From: SLRI01 sp964393275
GTDB lineage: Bacteria > Pseudomonadota > Alphaproteobacteria > Geminicoccales > Geminicoccaceae
Direction of reading: 5' to 3'
DNA length: 64,000 bases
NCBI GenBank assembly: GCA_964393275.1
Contig: CAYMTA010000007.1
Span: forward strand, 1 to 64,000
Shown: positions 27,361 to 36,375 of the stretch, in pieces
Numbering within the stretch: the stretch's first letter is position 1
Layout: each line of letters opens with the position of its first letter
The notes under the pieces: generated by a model
What the model saw: only the letters and a program-made list of their open reading frames with translations
Told to the model about the DNA's origin: nothing
The model's database searches: none
Position numbers and translations under genes: made by a program

Positions 27361-28265
27361 CCGATCCCCTCCCCGAGGCCGCCGACTATACGGGCCTGCC
27401 CCTTCAGCACCAGCATGGCCGCCCTGATGAGCCGGCGCTCGACCAGCGTTTGCGCGTAGCCTGCCCCGTTGTCGAGGGCCGTGGCAATCGCGACTTCGCC
27501 CAGCGACCCGACAGCCGTCGTCACGAGGTGCCGCCCCAGATCGCTGTCCGGATCGAGGTCGGTGGCGGGCGCGCGGCAGATCGCCGGATCCTCGACATCG
27601 ACCGCGTTGGCGACCAGCGTCGCCGCCGCATCCGCCTCGGCGGCGCTCGTCGCCAGGATGGTCACCGCATCGGCGATGCCGAGCGAGAAGCTTCGGCCGT
27701 CCCAGCCGCTGGTCGCGACGCCGCCGATCCCGTCCATGTGACGCAGGCGGAGGCTCGCCGCCATGAGCGGCCGCCGCAGCTCCGGCACCACCCCGATCTC
27801 GAGGGACGTGCCCGGCGTCAGATGGATGGCGATGTCGCCCCGGTTGTTGACATAGGCGCGCTCGATCCCGGGCACCCCCCGGATCGCCGCCATGACGGTG
27901 TCCGCCACGGCACCCGCCACCGCCGCCATTGGCGTGACGAAGCGGTCGACCGCGAGCGGTGCCGTCGCCGCCTGCATCAGCCGTGCTGTGGGCGGCAGAC
28001 CATCCGCCGCGCCGACCGGTGCGCGGAGCCGGGCCAGCACGGCGACCAGGCTTTCGAGCAGCCCGTCGAACGCTTCGGCGGCCATCCGATAGGCGCGCTC
28101 GACCGAGGACGGCGGGCCGTCGGCCCGGATGATCAGATCAATGGGCCCGTGCGCCAGATGCAGGCGGTTGCCGGCGAGCCGGGCCGCGACGGGACCGCTC
28201 GATGTCGTGGCCTCCTGGGCCGTGGCCTCCTGGGCCGTGGCCCGGGCCGCCGCTCGGGCCGTCAT
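27348..28265 (-). CDS. UPF0280 family protein (ApbE-superfamily fold)
   Basis: This 305-residue protein is of the UPF0280 family, which shares the fold of ApbE-like proteins. Conserved stretches are PIDLIIRADGP (about 40-50), AYVNNRGDIAIHL (about 141-153), MDGIGGVATSGWDGRSFSLG (about 180-199) and ILATSAAEADAAATLVANAV (about 207-226). The N-terminus has an unusual low-complexity Ala/Thr/Gln stretch (about 5-22) that contains a duplicated AQEAT and derives from a 15-base tandem repeat, so an internal start is conceivable. The ATG overlaps the stop of the reductase gene (ATGA). The function is unknown; ApbE relatives attach FMN to proteins, but I see no direct evidence for that here. Confidence 0.83.
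   Translation of the reverse strand: MTARAAARATAQEATAQEATTSSGPVAARLAGNRLHLAHGPIDLIIRADGPPSSVERAYRMAAEAFDGLLESLVAVLARLRAPVGAADGLPPTARLMQAATAPLAVDRFVTPMAAVAGAVADTVMAAIRGVPGIERAYVNNRGDIAIHLTPGTSLEIGVVPELRRPLMAASLRLRHMDGIGGVATSGWDGRSFSLGIADAVTILATSAAEADAAATLVANAVDVEDPAICRAPATDLDPDSDLGRHLVTTAVGSLGEVAIATALDNGAGYAQTLVERRLIRAAMLVLKGQARIVGGLGEGIGCSS
28207..28242 (-). repeat. 15-base tandem duplication in the UPF0280 N-terminus
   Basis: On the plus strand GTGGCCTCCTGGGCC occurs at 28207-28221 and again at 28222-28236, followed by a partial third copy. The unit is a multiple of three and encodes a repeated AQEAT, so copy-number slippage would not shift the frame. Confidence 0.7.
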
Positions 28266-29746
28266 GGCGTGGCCCTGCCGAGCGGCCAGGGGTTGCCGAC
28301 GGGCCAGGCCTCGCGCCGCGCCGCCTCGCCATGCAGCCGCAGCACCTCGTCGAGCGCCTGCACATGGTCGGCATGGCCGCCGAGGGCCGTGTAGAGCTCG
28401 AGCGGCAAGGTGAACTCGATGGGCGCGACCAGGGCCGGGGTCGGCACGTAGCCGAAGGCGCGCTTCGGCAGCCGCTCGACATCGACCATGACGGTGATGC
28501 CGCCGCCCGGCCAGACATAGACGGGGGCCCCGCCCATCGTCACCCGCGTCTCGCCGGCCTTGACCGAGCGGGTGATCAGGACCGGGTTTTCCGTGACACC
28601 GGCGCGCAGCGAGCCGCCGGCGCCGGCCATGAACAGGATCGAGCAGAGGGAAGGCTCGCAGTTCTCGCCGATCCGCTCGACCGTCCGCCGCACCGCCGCC
28701 GGCATCTCGGCCTCGCGCAGGCGGAAATCCTCGCCCAGCACGCACCAGACCGCGTCCTCGCCCGTGGTCGAGGTGATCAGCAGGCGCATGCCCGGCCAGG
28801 CGAGCTTGCGGTCGATGTCGCGGATGACGCTGAACGGGTCGGTGATATCCGTGCCGCCCCAGCCCAAGCCCGGATTGGCCACCTGGAAGTAGCGTCCCGG
28901 CGTCGATTTGCGGCCCTCGATCCTGATGCCGGAAGGCGGCATGTCGAGGCAGCGGCCGGCCTGATGCTCGGTGAGCACGCCGGTGATGTGGTCGTCGAGG
29001 ACGATGACCTCGTCGACCTCGCCATGCCACTGCCGGGCGAAGATGCCGACGGTGGCGGAGCCGCAGCCGACCCGCATCCGCTCCTCCGCCTTGCCGTTGA
29101 CGATCGGTGCCGCACCCGCCTGGACGACGACGCTGCTGCCGGCCTCGATCGAAAGCTCGACCGGCTCGCCGCCGCAGAGCCGAAGCAGCGTGTCGCAGGT
29201 CACGTTGCCGGCTTTCTTGGTCGTGCCGGTCAGGTGATGCACCCCGCCAATCGAGAGCATCTGCGAGCCATACTCGACGGTCGTCACATGGCCGACCGGC
29301 TCGCCCCTGGCGGTGATCGGGCTCCGCTCCGGCCCGAGATGCCGGTCGGTGTCGATCTTCACCTTGCAGCCGCAATAGGAGAAGATCCCCTCGGAGACCA
29401 CGGTCACCGTGTCGACGCCCTGATAGGTCGTGCTGACGATGAAAGGTGCCGGCTTGTAGTCGGGATAGGTCGTGCCGGCGCCGATGCCGGTGACGAAGGT
29501 CTCGACACGCGGACCGGTCGTGCCGTCCCACTCGCCCTCGGCGAACGGCACCAGGGCACCACCCTCGTCGACCACGCGCTCGGCGAAGAGAACGGGATCG
29601 GTGCGGACGAGCGAGCCGTTCTCGTTGGCATAGCGGCCGCAGGCGCCCGATCGGCCGGACCTGATGCGGCAGAGCACCGGGCAGGCGTCGCACCGCACGA
29701 TGCCATCGGCCTCGCGCGCGCCGAACCGCTCGGTCATGTCGGTCAC
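28262..29746 (-). CDS. hnr: 6-hydroxynicotinate reductase-like protein (ferredoxin-dependent)
   Basis: This 494-residue protein resembles 6-hydroxynicotinate reductase (EC 1.3.7.1), the enzyme of nicotinate fermentation in Eubacterium barkeri that reduces 6-hydroxynicotinate to 1,4,5,6-tetrahydro-6-oxonicotinate with reduced ferredoxin. An N-terminal iron-sulfur motif is clear: CDACPVLC (Cys19, 22, 26) followed by ACGRY (Cys36). Further cysteines lie in SYCGCKVKID and RVGCGSATVG. The GTG at 29746 is preferred over ATG 29737 because it overlaps the upstream stop (GTGA) and has GGGGTGAG just before it. Its neighbours supply what the reaction needs: a molybdenum hydroxylase to make the hydroxy ring and a ferredoxin-reducing oxidoreductase. 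The exact ring substrate may differ from nicotinate. Confidence 0.82.
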   Translation of the reverse strand: MTDMTERFGAREADGIVRCDACPVLCRIRSGRSGACGRYANENGSLVRTDPVLFAERVVDEGGALVPFAEGEWDGTTGPRVETFVTGIGAGTTYPDYKPAPFIVSTTYQGVDTVTVVSEGIFSYCGCKVKIDTDRHLGPERSPITARGEPVGHVTTVEYGSQMLSIGGVHHLTGTTKKAGNVTCDTLLRLCGGEPVELSIEAGSSVVVQAGAAPIVNGKAEERMRVGCGSATVGIFARQWHGEVDEVIVLDDHITGVLTEHQAGRCLDMPPSGIRIEGRKSTPGRYFQVANPGLGWGGTDITDPFSVIRDIDRKLAWPGMRLLITSTTGEDAVWCVLGEDFRLREAEMPAAVRRTVERIGENCEPSLCSILFMAGAGGSLRAGVTENPVLITRSVKAGETRVTMGGAPVYVWPGGGITVMVDVERLPKRAFGYVPTPALVAPIEFTLPLELYTALGGHADHVQALDEVLRLHGEAARREAWPVGNPWPLGRATP

Positions 29747-32478
29747 GGGCTCACCCCCGCCGCCGCCAGCGCCGCATGCACGCGATGCGGAAGGGCCGGA
29801 ATCTTGGCGATCCGCACGCCCGTGGCGTGATGGATGGCGTTCATGATCGCCGGTGCGGTCGGAATCAGCGCGTGCTCGCCGACACCCTTCGCACCGAATG
29901 GCCCGAGCGGCTCCGCCTTCTCCACCAGATGCACCTCCACCTCGGGCACATCGCCGACCGTGGCGATCAGGTAGTCGTGCAGGTTCTCGGTGCGCCCCGG
30001 AACGAACTCCTCCATCAGCGCCAGGCCCAAGCCCTGCGCCACGCCGCCGATGATCTGCCCCTCGACCAGCTCGGGGTTGATGGCGCGGCCGACATCGTAG
30101 GCGGCGATGATCCGCTCGACCGCGACCGTGCCGAGCTCCAGATCGACCACGACCGCCGCGATCTGGGCACCGAAGCCATAGGAGGCGTAGGGTGCGCCGA
30201 GGTTGTTCTCGACCGGTGTCGCGGGTGGATCGAAGGTCGCCCGCGCGTCGAGCGCCACGTCGCTGTCGCAGCCCTCGACCGGCGGCAGAAGGGCGAGATC
30301 GATATGCCGCTCGTGGCCGCCCTCCACCACCCGCACCGTCCCGGCGCCCGGCTCGATCCGCGCGTCGCCGCCGGCGTTGGCGAGCCTGAGCAGTTGGGCA
30401 CGCAAGGCCTCGCCGGCGAGCTGGGTCGCCCGGCCCGAGACGAAGGTCTGGCGCGAGGCCGACGTCTTGCCGCAATCGAGCGTGAGGTCGGTGTCGGCGG
30501 TGGAGCAGTCGATGGCGTCCAGCGGCACACCCAGCGAATCCGCCAGGATCTGGGTCATGATCGTGGTCGAACCCTGGCCGATGTCCTGGACCCCGTTCCA
30601 GAGCATGATCCGGCCGTCGCGCAGGAGGCTCACGCGCTGGCTCGAGGGGTTGCTCATCCCGGTATTGCCGCAGCCGTACCAGACGCCGGCGATGCCGACC
30701 CCGCGCCGCACGGGACCGTCGCCGCGTGGCGCCGCCCGCAGCTCCCGCCAGCGCGGCCGCAGGGCCTCGAGGCATTCGACCATGCCCACACTCTCCAGCA
30801 TTTGGCCGGTGGCCGTGGCGTCGCCCGGCCGAAGCGCGTTCACAAGGCGGAACTCGAGCGGGTCGAGCTGCAGCTTCAGCGCCAGCTCGTCATAGGCCTG
30901 CTCGACCGCGAGCAGCGTCTGCGGCACGCCGAAGCCGCGAAACGCCCCGCTCGGCGGCGCGTTCGTCAGGATCGCCCGCGATAGGGCCCGGAGATTGGCG
31001 ACGCGATAGGGCCCGGGGCTGTGGATCGGCACCCGGCCGGCCACGGTCGGCCCCCAGGAGGCATAGGCGCCGGTGTCGAAATCGCCCGCGAAGTCGAGTG
31101 CGGTGATCCGCCCCGAGGCATCGGCGCCGACGCGTGCCGTGATCGCGGCCGGATGCCGCTTGGTGGTGGAGGCCATGCTCTCGATGCGGCTGTAGGTACA
31201 GGCCACCGGCCGGCCGAGCCGCCAGGCGGCGACCGCCAGGAGCGGCTGCACCGCCACGTCCAGCTTGCCGCCGAAGCCGCCACCGCAGGCCGAGGGCCGG
31301 ATCCTGACCTGCTCCGGTGCGATGCCCAGGACGTTCGCCACCTCGGCCCGGTCCATGTAGGGGCTCTGGGTCGAGACGGTGAGCTCGAGGCGGTCGCCCC
31401 GGCGGACGGCCCAGCCGGCCTCGGGCTCGATATAGGCGTGCTCGACGAAGCTCGTCTCGAGGGTGATCTCGGCGGTGACCGCGGCCTCGGCCAGCGCCGC
31501 TTCGACGTCGCCGGCCTCGAGCCGGCCCTCGGTCAGCACGTTCCTCGGCCGGTCCTCGTGCAGATCCGGCGCCTCGCCCGTCCGCGCGGCGGCGAAGCTT
31601 ACGGGCTCGAGCGGCTCCCAGGTAATCGGCAGCTCGACGTCCCTGATCGCTGCCAGCGCCGCCGCGGGACCGACCAGGGCGAGCACCGCCTCGCCCCGAA
31701 ACCGCACATGGTCGACGGCGAAGACCGGCTGGTCCTTGTCGGGAAAGATGGCGAAGCCGTTCGTGCCCGGCACGTCGGCCGCGGTCAGCGCATGCACGCC
31801 GTGACGCCGCTCGATGGCGGCGAGGTCGCCCAGCCTGAACCGGGCGCGGGCATGCGGCGAGCGGACCACGCGCAGCCGCCAGGCGTCCGCCGGCACGCCG
31901 TCGGCGCCGAAGCGCTCGCTGCCCTCGATCCTGGCCCTGCCGTCGAGGCTCGCGATCCGGGCACCGACGACGGGCCCGGCGTTCTTCGATGCCGGTGCCG
32001 ACGGCTCGAGCGCCCTGGCCACGGCCGCCACGATCTGCCGGTAGCCGGTGCAGCGGCAGAGCACGCCACCCAGCGCATCCTCGATCTCGGCACGGCCGGG
32101 ACGGTCGATCCGGCCGAGCAGGTCGGCCGCGGCCATCAGCATGCCCGGCGTGCAGATGCCGCACTGCACGGCCCCGCCTTCGGCGAAGGCCTGCCGCAGC
32201 CGGGCGAAGCGCTGGTCGGCCGCGAGCCCCTCGACGCTGGTCACCGCCCGCCCCTCGAGCTGACCCAGCGGCAGGAGGCAGGCGCAGGCCTGCCGGCCGT
32301 CGACCAGCACGGTGCAGGCGCCGCAATCGCCGGCATCGCAGCCGACCTTGGTGCCGGTGAGCCCGAGCGTCTCGCGCAGGACCCGGCTCAACCGCGTCGC
32401 CGGCGGTGCATCCACCAGCACCTCCCGGCCGTTCAGCCGAAAGCCGATGCCCACCTCGACCGGTGCCAGGGCGTTCAT
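29743..32478 (-). CDS. Molybdenum hydroxylase, fused [2Fe-2S] and Mo-binding subunits
   Basis: This 911-residue xanthine dehydrogenase-family protein joins the small iron-sulfur and large molybdenum subunits. Residues 47-67 hold the plant-type cluster ligands (Cys47, 52, 55, 67). The second cluster lies in QCGICTPG and LCRCTGYRQ (about 109-150). The molybdenum part starts near 165 and shows GGGFGGKLDV (about 436-445), SGAFRGFGVPQ (about 515-525) and GAKGVGEHALIP near 870-880, the last containing the active-site glutamate. The FAD subunit is the separate upstream gene, overlapping by 4 bases. The order FeS-Mo without FAD resembles Desulfovibrio aldehyde oxidoreductase (Mop). Hydroxylation next to a ring nitrogen, as in nicotinate dehydrogenase, is the likely reaction. 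Confidence 0.9.
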   Translation of the reverse strand: MNALAPVEVGIGFRLNGREVLVDAPPATRLSRVLRETLGLTGTKVGCDAGDCGACTVLVDGRQACACLLPLGQLEGRAVTSVEGLAADQRFARLRQAFAEGGAVQCGICTPGMLMAAADLLGRIDRPGRAEIEDALGGVLCRCTGYRQIVAAVARALEPSAPASKNAGPVVGARIASLDGRARIEGSERFGADGVPADAWRLRVVRSPHARARFRLGDLAAIERRHGVHALTAADVPGTNGFAIFPDKDQPVFAVDHVRFRGEAVLALVGPAAALAAIRDVELPITWEPLEPVSFAAARTGEAPDLHEDRPRNVLTEGRLEAGDVEAALAEAAVTAEITLETSFVEHAYIEPEAGWAVRRGDRLELTVSTQSPYMDRAEVANVLGIAPEQVRIRPSACGGGFGGKLDVAVQPLLAVAAWRLGRPVACTYSRIESMASTTKRHPAAITARVGADASGRITALDFAGDFDTGAYASWGPTVAGRVPIHSPGPYRVANLRALSRAILTNAPPSGAFRGFGVPQTLLAVEQAYDELALKLQLDPLEFRLVNALRPGDATATGQMLESVGMVECLEALRPRWRELRAAPRGDGPVRRGVGIAGVWYGCGNTGMSNPSSQRVSLLRDGRIMLWNGVQDIGQGSTTIMTQILADSLGVPLDAIDCSTADTDLTLDCGKTSASRQTFVSGRATQLAGEALRAQLLRLANAGGDARIEPGAGTVRVVEGGHERHIDLALLPPVEGCDSDVALDARATFDPPATPVENNLGAPYASYGFGAQIAAVVVDLELGTVAVERIIAAYDVGRAINPELVEGQIIGGVAQGLGLALMEEFVPGRTENLHDYLIATVGDVPEVEVHLVEKAEPLGPFGAKGVGEHALIPTAPAIMNAIHHATGVRIAKIPALPHRVHAALAAAGVSP

Positions 32479-33350
32479 GCCGCCACCTGCATCATCAGGC
32501 CGCCAAGGGCGCGGCGCAGCAGCACGAGCGCCGCCTGGCGCCGGTAGGCGCCGCTGCCGCGGACATCGTCGATGGGTGCGAGCGCGGCGAGATCCGCCGG
32601 CCCGAGCGCCGCCGCCGCGGCATGGGGTGTCAGGCCAAGGAGCCGTGCCTCGAGCGCGGGCAGGCGCACGGCCACCGGCGAGCAGGCCCCGACCGCGAGC
32701 CTGAGCAGGGCGATCCGCCCGCCATCGTCGAGAACGACCGTCATCGCCACCATGGCGATCGAGATGACGAGATAGCGCCTGGCACCGAGCTTCAAAAGGA
32801 CCGACCGTGCCGCCGCCGGCGGCTTCGGCAGCACGATGTGGGTCAAAAGCTCGTCCGGTGCCCGTGCCGTCCGTCGGTTGCCGAGCAGGAACTCTGAGAG
32901 CGCCAGCTCGCGCGCGCCACGCGGGCCCGCCAGCCGGACGCGCGCGTCGAGCGCCAGGAGCGGCGGCACGCCGTCGGCGGCGGGCGAGGCATTGCAGAGA
33001 TTGCCGGCGAGCGTGCCCCGGTTCTGGATCTGCACGCCGCCGATCTGGCAGGCCGCCTGCCGAACCGCGTCGAACCAGCATGGCAGCGGCGCATGGAGCG
33101 CTTCGGTCCAGGTGACCAGGGCACCGATCTCGATCCTGCCGCCCAAGTCCTCGATGCGCCGCAACGCCTGCAAACCGGAAAGATCGAGCAGATCAGCACC
33201 GGCCGGCGTGTCCAGCGCCGGCTCACCCCAGGCGCTTCGCGTCGCATCGGCGGGCAGGACATCGGTGCCGCCGGCGAGCGGCAGAACCGGCCCCGCCGCC
33301 AGGAGGCGGATGGCCGCGTCGAGATCGTCGGGGCGGTGATAGGCTCCCAT
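32475..33350 (-). CDS. Molybdenum hydroxylase FAD-binding subunit (CoxM/XdhB-like)
   Basis: This 291-residue FAD-binding subunit of the CoxM family passes electrons from the iron-sulfur clusters to an acceptor. The two flavin-binding motifs are visible: LPLAGGTDVLP (about 19-29) and, in place of the usual TxGGN, GTLAGNLCNASPAADGVPPL (about 114-133). KLGARRYLVISIAMVAM (about 192-208) is the C-terminal dehydrogenase domain. It is translated just before the fused FeS-Mo subunit, with an ATGA overlap. A 116-base gap with an inverted repeat separates it from the upstream oxidoreductase genes, so a second promoter may lie there. Confidence 0.9.
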   Translation of the reverse strand: MGAYHRPDDLDAAIRLLAAGPVLPLAGGTDVLPADATRSAWGEPALDTPAGADLLDLSGLQALRRIEDLGGRIEIGALVTWTEALHAPLPCWFDAVRQAACQIGGVQIQNRGTLAGNLCNASPAADGVPPLLALDARVRLAGPRGARELALSEFLLGNRRTARAPDELLTHIVLPKPPAAARSVLLKLGARRYLVISIAMVAMTVVLDDGGRIALLRLAVGACSPVAVRLPALEARLLGLTPHAAAAALGPADLAALAPIDDVRGSGAYRRQAALVLLRRALGGLMMQVAA

Positions 33351-33380
33351 GCGCGCCCGCTCGGCTACCCTCCCCCACCC

Positions 33381-33398
33381 TTCGGGTCATCGCCCGAA
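33381..33398. repeat. Inverted repeat upstream of the FAD subunit gene
   Basis: TTCGGG (33381-33386) and CCCGAA (33393-33398) flank a 6-base centre, about 30 bases before the start of the FAD subunit gene on the minus strand. It could be a hairpin ending the oxidoreductase mRNA or a protein-binding site. It does not match the palindrome at 36376-36395. Confidence 0.4.
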
Positions 33399-33466
33399 TT
33401 CATGTGTGATGGAACGAGAGTCGTACCGTGCCCCGGCCCTGTCAAGCGCGCCGGTCGCCCAGGCTC

Positions 33467-34480
33467 CTAGCCGATCTCCCAGGTCGTCCGGCCGGCCACC
33501 TGGCGCTGCAGGTCGGCGAGGTCCGTCTTGCGCGGCGGTGCAGCGGCGCTGAAGCCCGCATCATAGCTCGGCGCCTCGACGGCGAAGATCACCCCGAGCG
33601 CCGTCGGCACGTCGAGCCGGACCAGCATCTGCGCCAGCATCGGGTTGGTCTCGTCGTGGACCAGCGCCGCCTCGACACCGAGCCCGTCCTTGCCCACCTC
33701 GAAGATCTCGAGCGCGAAGCGCTCGGGCACCAGACGCACACCTTTGGCGCCACCGGCGAAGAGCAAGGGCTGCCCATGCCGGCACCAGAGCTGGTTCTCG
33801 GCCGCGGTCGCCTTGTCGGTCACCGCGTCGAAGGCGCCGTCGTTGTAGACGATGCAGTTCTGCAGGATCTCGACGAAGCTCGTCCCCTGGTGGCCACGCG
33901 CCCGGGTCAGAATCTCGACCATCGGACCCTGCGCCACGTCGGCCACCCGTGCCACGAACCGGGCACCCGCCCCCAGCGCGAAGGCGCCGGCATGGACCGG
34001 CGCCTCGATCGTGCCGCCGGGCGAGGACGGGCTCACCGTGCCGCGCGGGCTGGTCGGCGAGGCCTGCCCCTTGGTCAGGCCGTAGACCTCGTTGTTGAAC
34101 AGGAGATAGACGAGATCGACATTGCGGCGCAGCAGATGGAGAAGGTGATTGCCGCCGATCGACAGGCTGTCGCCGTCGCCCGAGACCACCCAGACATCGA
34201 GCTCGGGATTGGCCAGCTTGACGCCGGTGGCGATCGCCGCGGCCCGGCCGTGGATGGTGTGGAAGCCATAGGATTCGACGTAGTAGGGAAAGCGCGCGGC
34301 GCAGCCGATGCCGGAGACGAACACCGTCCGGTCCGGGTCGGCCTTGACGTCCGCCAGCGTCTTCTGCACCGCCTTCAGGATGGCGTAGTCGCCGCAGCCC
34401 GGGCACCAGCGGACCTCCTGGTCGCTGGCCCAGTCCTTGGGCGTCAGTTCCTTGATCTCGCGATCGAGCACGGTAGCCAT
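33467..34480 (-). CDS. korB: 2-oxoacid:ferredoxin oxidoreductase subunit beta
   Basis: This 337-residue thiamine-diphosphate subunit decarboxylates a 2-oxoacid, forming the acyl-CoA and reduced ferredoxin together with the alpha subunit. The TPP motif begins SGDGDSLSIGGNH (about 120-132) and ends with NNEVYGLTKGQ (about 149-159). Four cysteines suited to one [4Fe-4S] cluster are seen: two in WCPGCGDY (about 25-32), one in SGIGCAARF (about 57-65) and one in LQNCIVYN (about 208-215). The length fits KorB. The substrate (2-oxoglutarate, pyruvate or indolepyruvate) cannot be fixed from these motifs. It follows the alpha gene by 4 bases and could supply the low-potential ferredoxin needed by the hydroxynicotinate-reductase-like enzyme. 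Confidence 0.9.
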   Translation of the reverse strand: MATVLDREIKELTPKDWASDQEVRWCPGCGDYAILKAVQKTLADVKADPDRTVFVSGIGCAARFPYYVESYGFHTIHGRAAAIATGVKLANPELDVWVVSGDGDSLSIGGNHLLHLLRRNVDLVYLLFNNEVYGLTKGQASPTSPRGTVSPSSPGGTIEAPVHAGAFALGAGARFVARVADVAQGPMVEILTRARGHQGTSFVEILQNCIVYNDGAFDAVTDKATAAENQLWCRHGQPLLFAGGAKGVRLVPERFALEIFEVGKDGLGVEAALVHDETNPMLAQMLVRLDVPTALGVIFAVEAPSYDAGFSAAAPPRKTDLADLQRQVAGRTTWEIG

Positions 34481-34484
34481 CGTG

Positions 34485-36338
34485 TCAGGCCTCCAGCAGC
34501 GTCTTGACCCGGGTTTCGATCTCCGCGGCGGTGAAGGGCTTGCCGGCGACCTTGGTCAGGCTCTCCAGCCGGCAGCCATAAACCCCCTGCAGGAGGAGGT
34601 GGAGCTGTCCGGCGTTCAGCTCCGGCACCAGCACCCGCTCGAAATTGGCGAGGATCTCGCCGAGATTGGCCGGCAGCGGCCAGATATGGCGGAGATGGGC
34701 GTGCGCGACACTGACCCCGTCGGCCCGCAGCCGGTCCACGGCACTCTCGATGGCGCCGAAGGTCGACCCCCAGCCCAGAATCAGGATCCGATCGTCCATG
34801 CTGCCGGTGACGAAGTCCTGCGCCGGCACATCTTGGGCGATGCCCAGGATCTTGGCCCGACGGAAATCGGTCATCATCTGGTGGTTGGCCGGGTCGTAGG
34901 AAATCGCACCGGTCTTGTGCGACCGCTCGATGCCGCCGATCCGATGGCGCAGGCCCGGCGTCCCCGGCGGCACCCAGGCTCGCGCCAGCGTCGCCGGATC
35001 GCGGGCATAGGGCTGGAACCCCTCCACCTCCGCACCCTGCCGCACCGGGAAGGACTGGAGCGCCGAAAGGTCCGGGATCAGCCAGGGCTCGCTGGCATTG
35101 GTGAGGAAGCCGTCGGTCAGCAGCATGACCGGCGTCATATAGCGCGTGGCGAGCCGCACCGCCTCGATCGCCACGGGGAAGCAGTCGCCCGGCGTCGCCG
35201 CCGCCAGGACGACGAGCGGGGCGTCGGCATTGCGGCCGAGCACGGCCTGGAACAGGTCCGACTGCTCGGTCTTCGTCGGCAGGCCGGTCGAGGGTCCGCC
35301 GCGCTGCGCGTCGATCACGACGAGCGGCAGCTCGGTGGCGATGGCGAGGCCCAACGCTTCCATCTTGAGCGCCACGCCCGGCCCGGAGCTGCCGGTGACA
35401 CCGAGCTGGCCCGCGTAGGACGCGCCGATCGCCACACAGATGGCGGCGATCTCGTCCTCGGCCTGGAAGGTGCGCACGCCAAAGGCGCCGAGCCGTGCCA
35501 GTATGTGCAGCATGCTGGAGGCGGGGGTGATCGGGTAGGAGCCGTAAAGGAGTTCGATGCCGGCGAGCCGCGCCGCCGTGACCAGGCCGTAGCAGAGCGC
35601 GTCGGCGCCGGTCACCGTCCGGTAGCGGCCTGGCGGCAGGGGCGCCGTCTGGCCGGGGGCCAGCACCTCCGGCAGGCGCGGCAGCTCCGCCGTCTCGCCA
35701 TAGGCATGGCCCGCATCGAGCGCCGCCAGGTTCGCGTCGCGGACGAGAGGCTCGGCCGCGAAGCGCTCGCGAATCCAGTCCTGCGTGGCGCCGCGCGAGC
35801 GGCCGGTGAGCCAGAGGACGAGGCCGAGGGTCCAGAGATTGCGCGCCCGGTTGGCGTCGCGGTTGCCGACGCCAAGCGGCTTGACGGCGGCCTGGGTCAG
35901 CTTGGTGATGTCGATATCGAGGCGGCGATAGCCGTCGAGGTCGTCGCGCGGGTCGTGGTCGTAGCCCGCCTTCTTGAAGTTGCGATCGACGAAGGCGGCC
36001 GTGTCGATGATCAGCGTGCCGCCGGGCCGCAGGTCCTCGATATTGACCTTCAGGGCTGCCGGGTTGAGGGCCACGAGCACGTCGAGCTGGTCGCCCGGCG
36101 TGCGAACCCGCCGGCCGCCGAACTGGATCTGGAAGGCGGAGACGCCGAAGGTCGTGCCGACCGGTGCCCGGATCTCGGCCGGGAAATCCGGGAATGTCGC
36201 GAGGTCCGCACCATCCAGCGCCGCTTCCAGGGTGAACCGGCTGCCGGTGAGCTGCATGCCGTCGCCGCTGTCGCCGGCGAAGCGGACGACGAGCGACCTC
36301 GGTCCCGCGGCTCCGGCGAGACGGCTTATCACGTTCAT
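34485..36338 (-). CDS. korA: 2-oxoacid:acceptor oxidoreductase subunit alpha (gamma-alpha fusion)
   Basis: This 617-residue protein combines the gamma-type domain (about 1-190, with VVRFAGDSGDGMQLTGSRF at about 18-36) and the alpha domain (from about 205, with YGSYPITPASSMLH near 267-280 and QAEDEIAAICVAIGASYAG near 292-310). This arrangement is the usual KorA layout in aerobic proteobacteria and actinobacteria. The start ATG at 36338 has AGGGG just upstream; the open frame continues further 5' but without family similarity. It is the first gene of the catabolic unit. A palindrome 38-57 bases before the start is a good candidate for regulator binding. Confidence 0.9.
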   Translation of the reverse strand: MNVISRLAGAAGPRSLVVRFAGDSGDGMQLTGSRFTLEAALDGADLATFPDFPAEIRAPVGTTFGVSAFQIQFGGRRVRTPGDQLDVLVALNPAALKVNIEDLRPGGTLIIDTAAFVDRNFKKAGYDHDPRDDLDGYRRLDIDITKLTQAAVKPLGVGNRDANRARNLWTLGLVLWLTGRSRGATQDWIRERFAAEPLVRDANLAALDAGHAYGETAELPRLPEVLAPGQTAPLPPGRYRTVTGADALCYGLVTAARLAGIELLYGSYPITPASSMLHILARLGAFGVRTFQAEDEIAAICVAIGASYAGQLGVTGSSGPGVALKMEALGLAIATELPLVVIDAQRGGPSTGLPTKTEQSDLFQAVLGRNADAPLVVLAAATPGDCFPVAIEAVRLATRYMTPVMLLTDGFLTNASEPWLIPDLSALQSFPVRQGAEVEGFQPYARDPATLARAWVPPGTPGLRHRIGGIERSHKTGAISYDPANHQMMTDFRRAKILGIAQDVPAQDFVTGSMDDRILILGWGSTFGAIESAVDRLRADGVSVAHAHLRHIWPLPANLGEILANFERVLVPELNAGQLHLLLQGVYGCRLESLTKVAGKPFTAAEIETRVKTLLEA

Positions 36339-36375
36339 CACAGGCCCCCTAGCGAGCGGCCCGGCCGCTCGGCGA

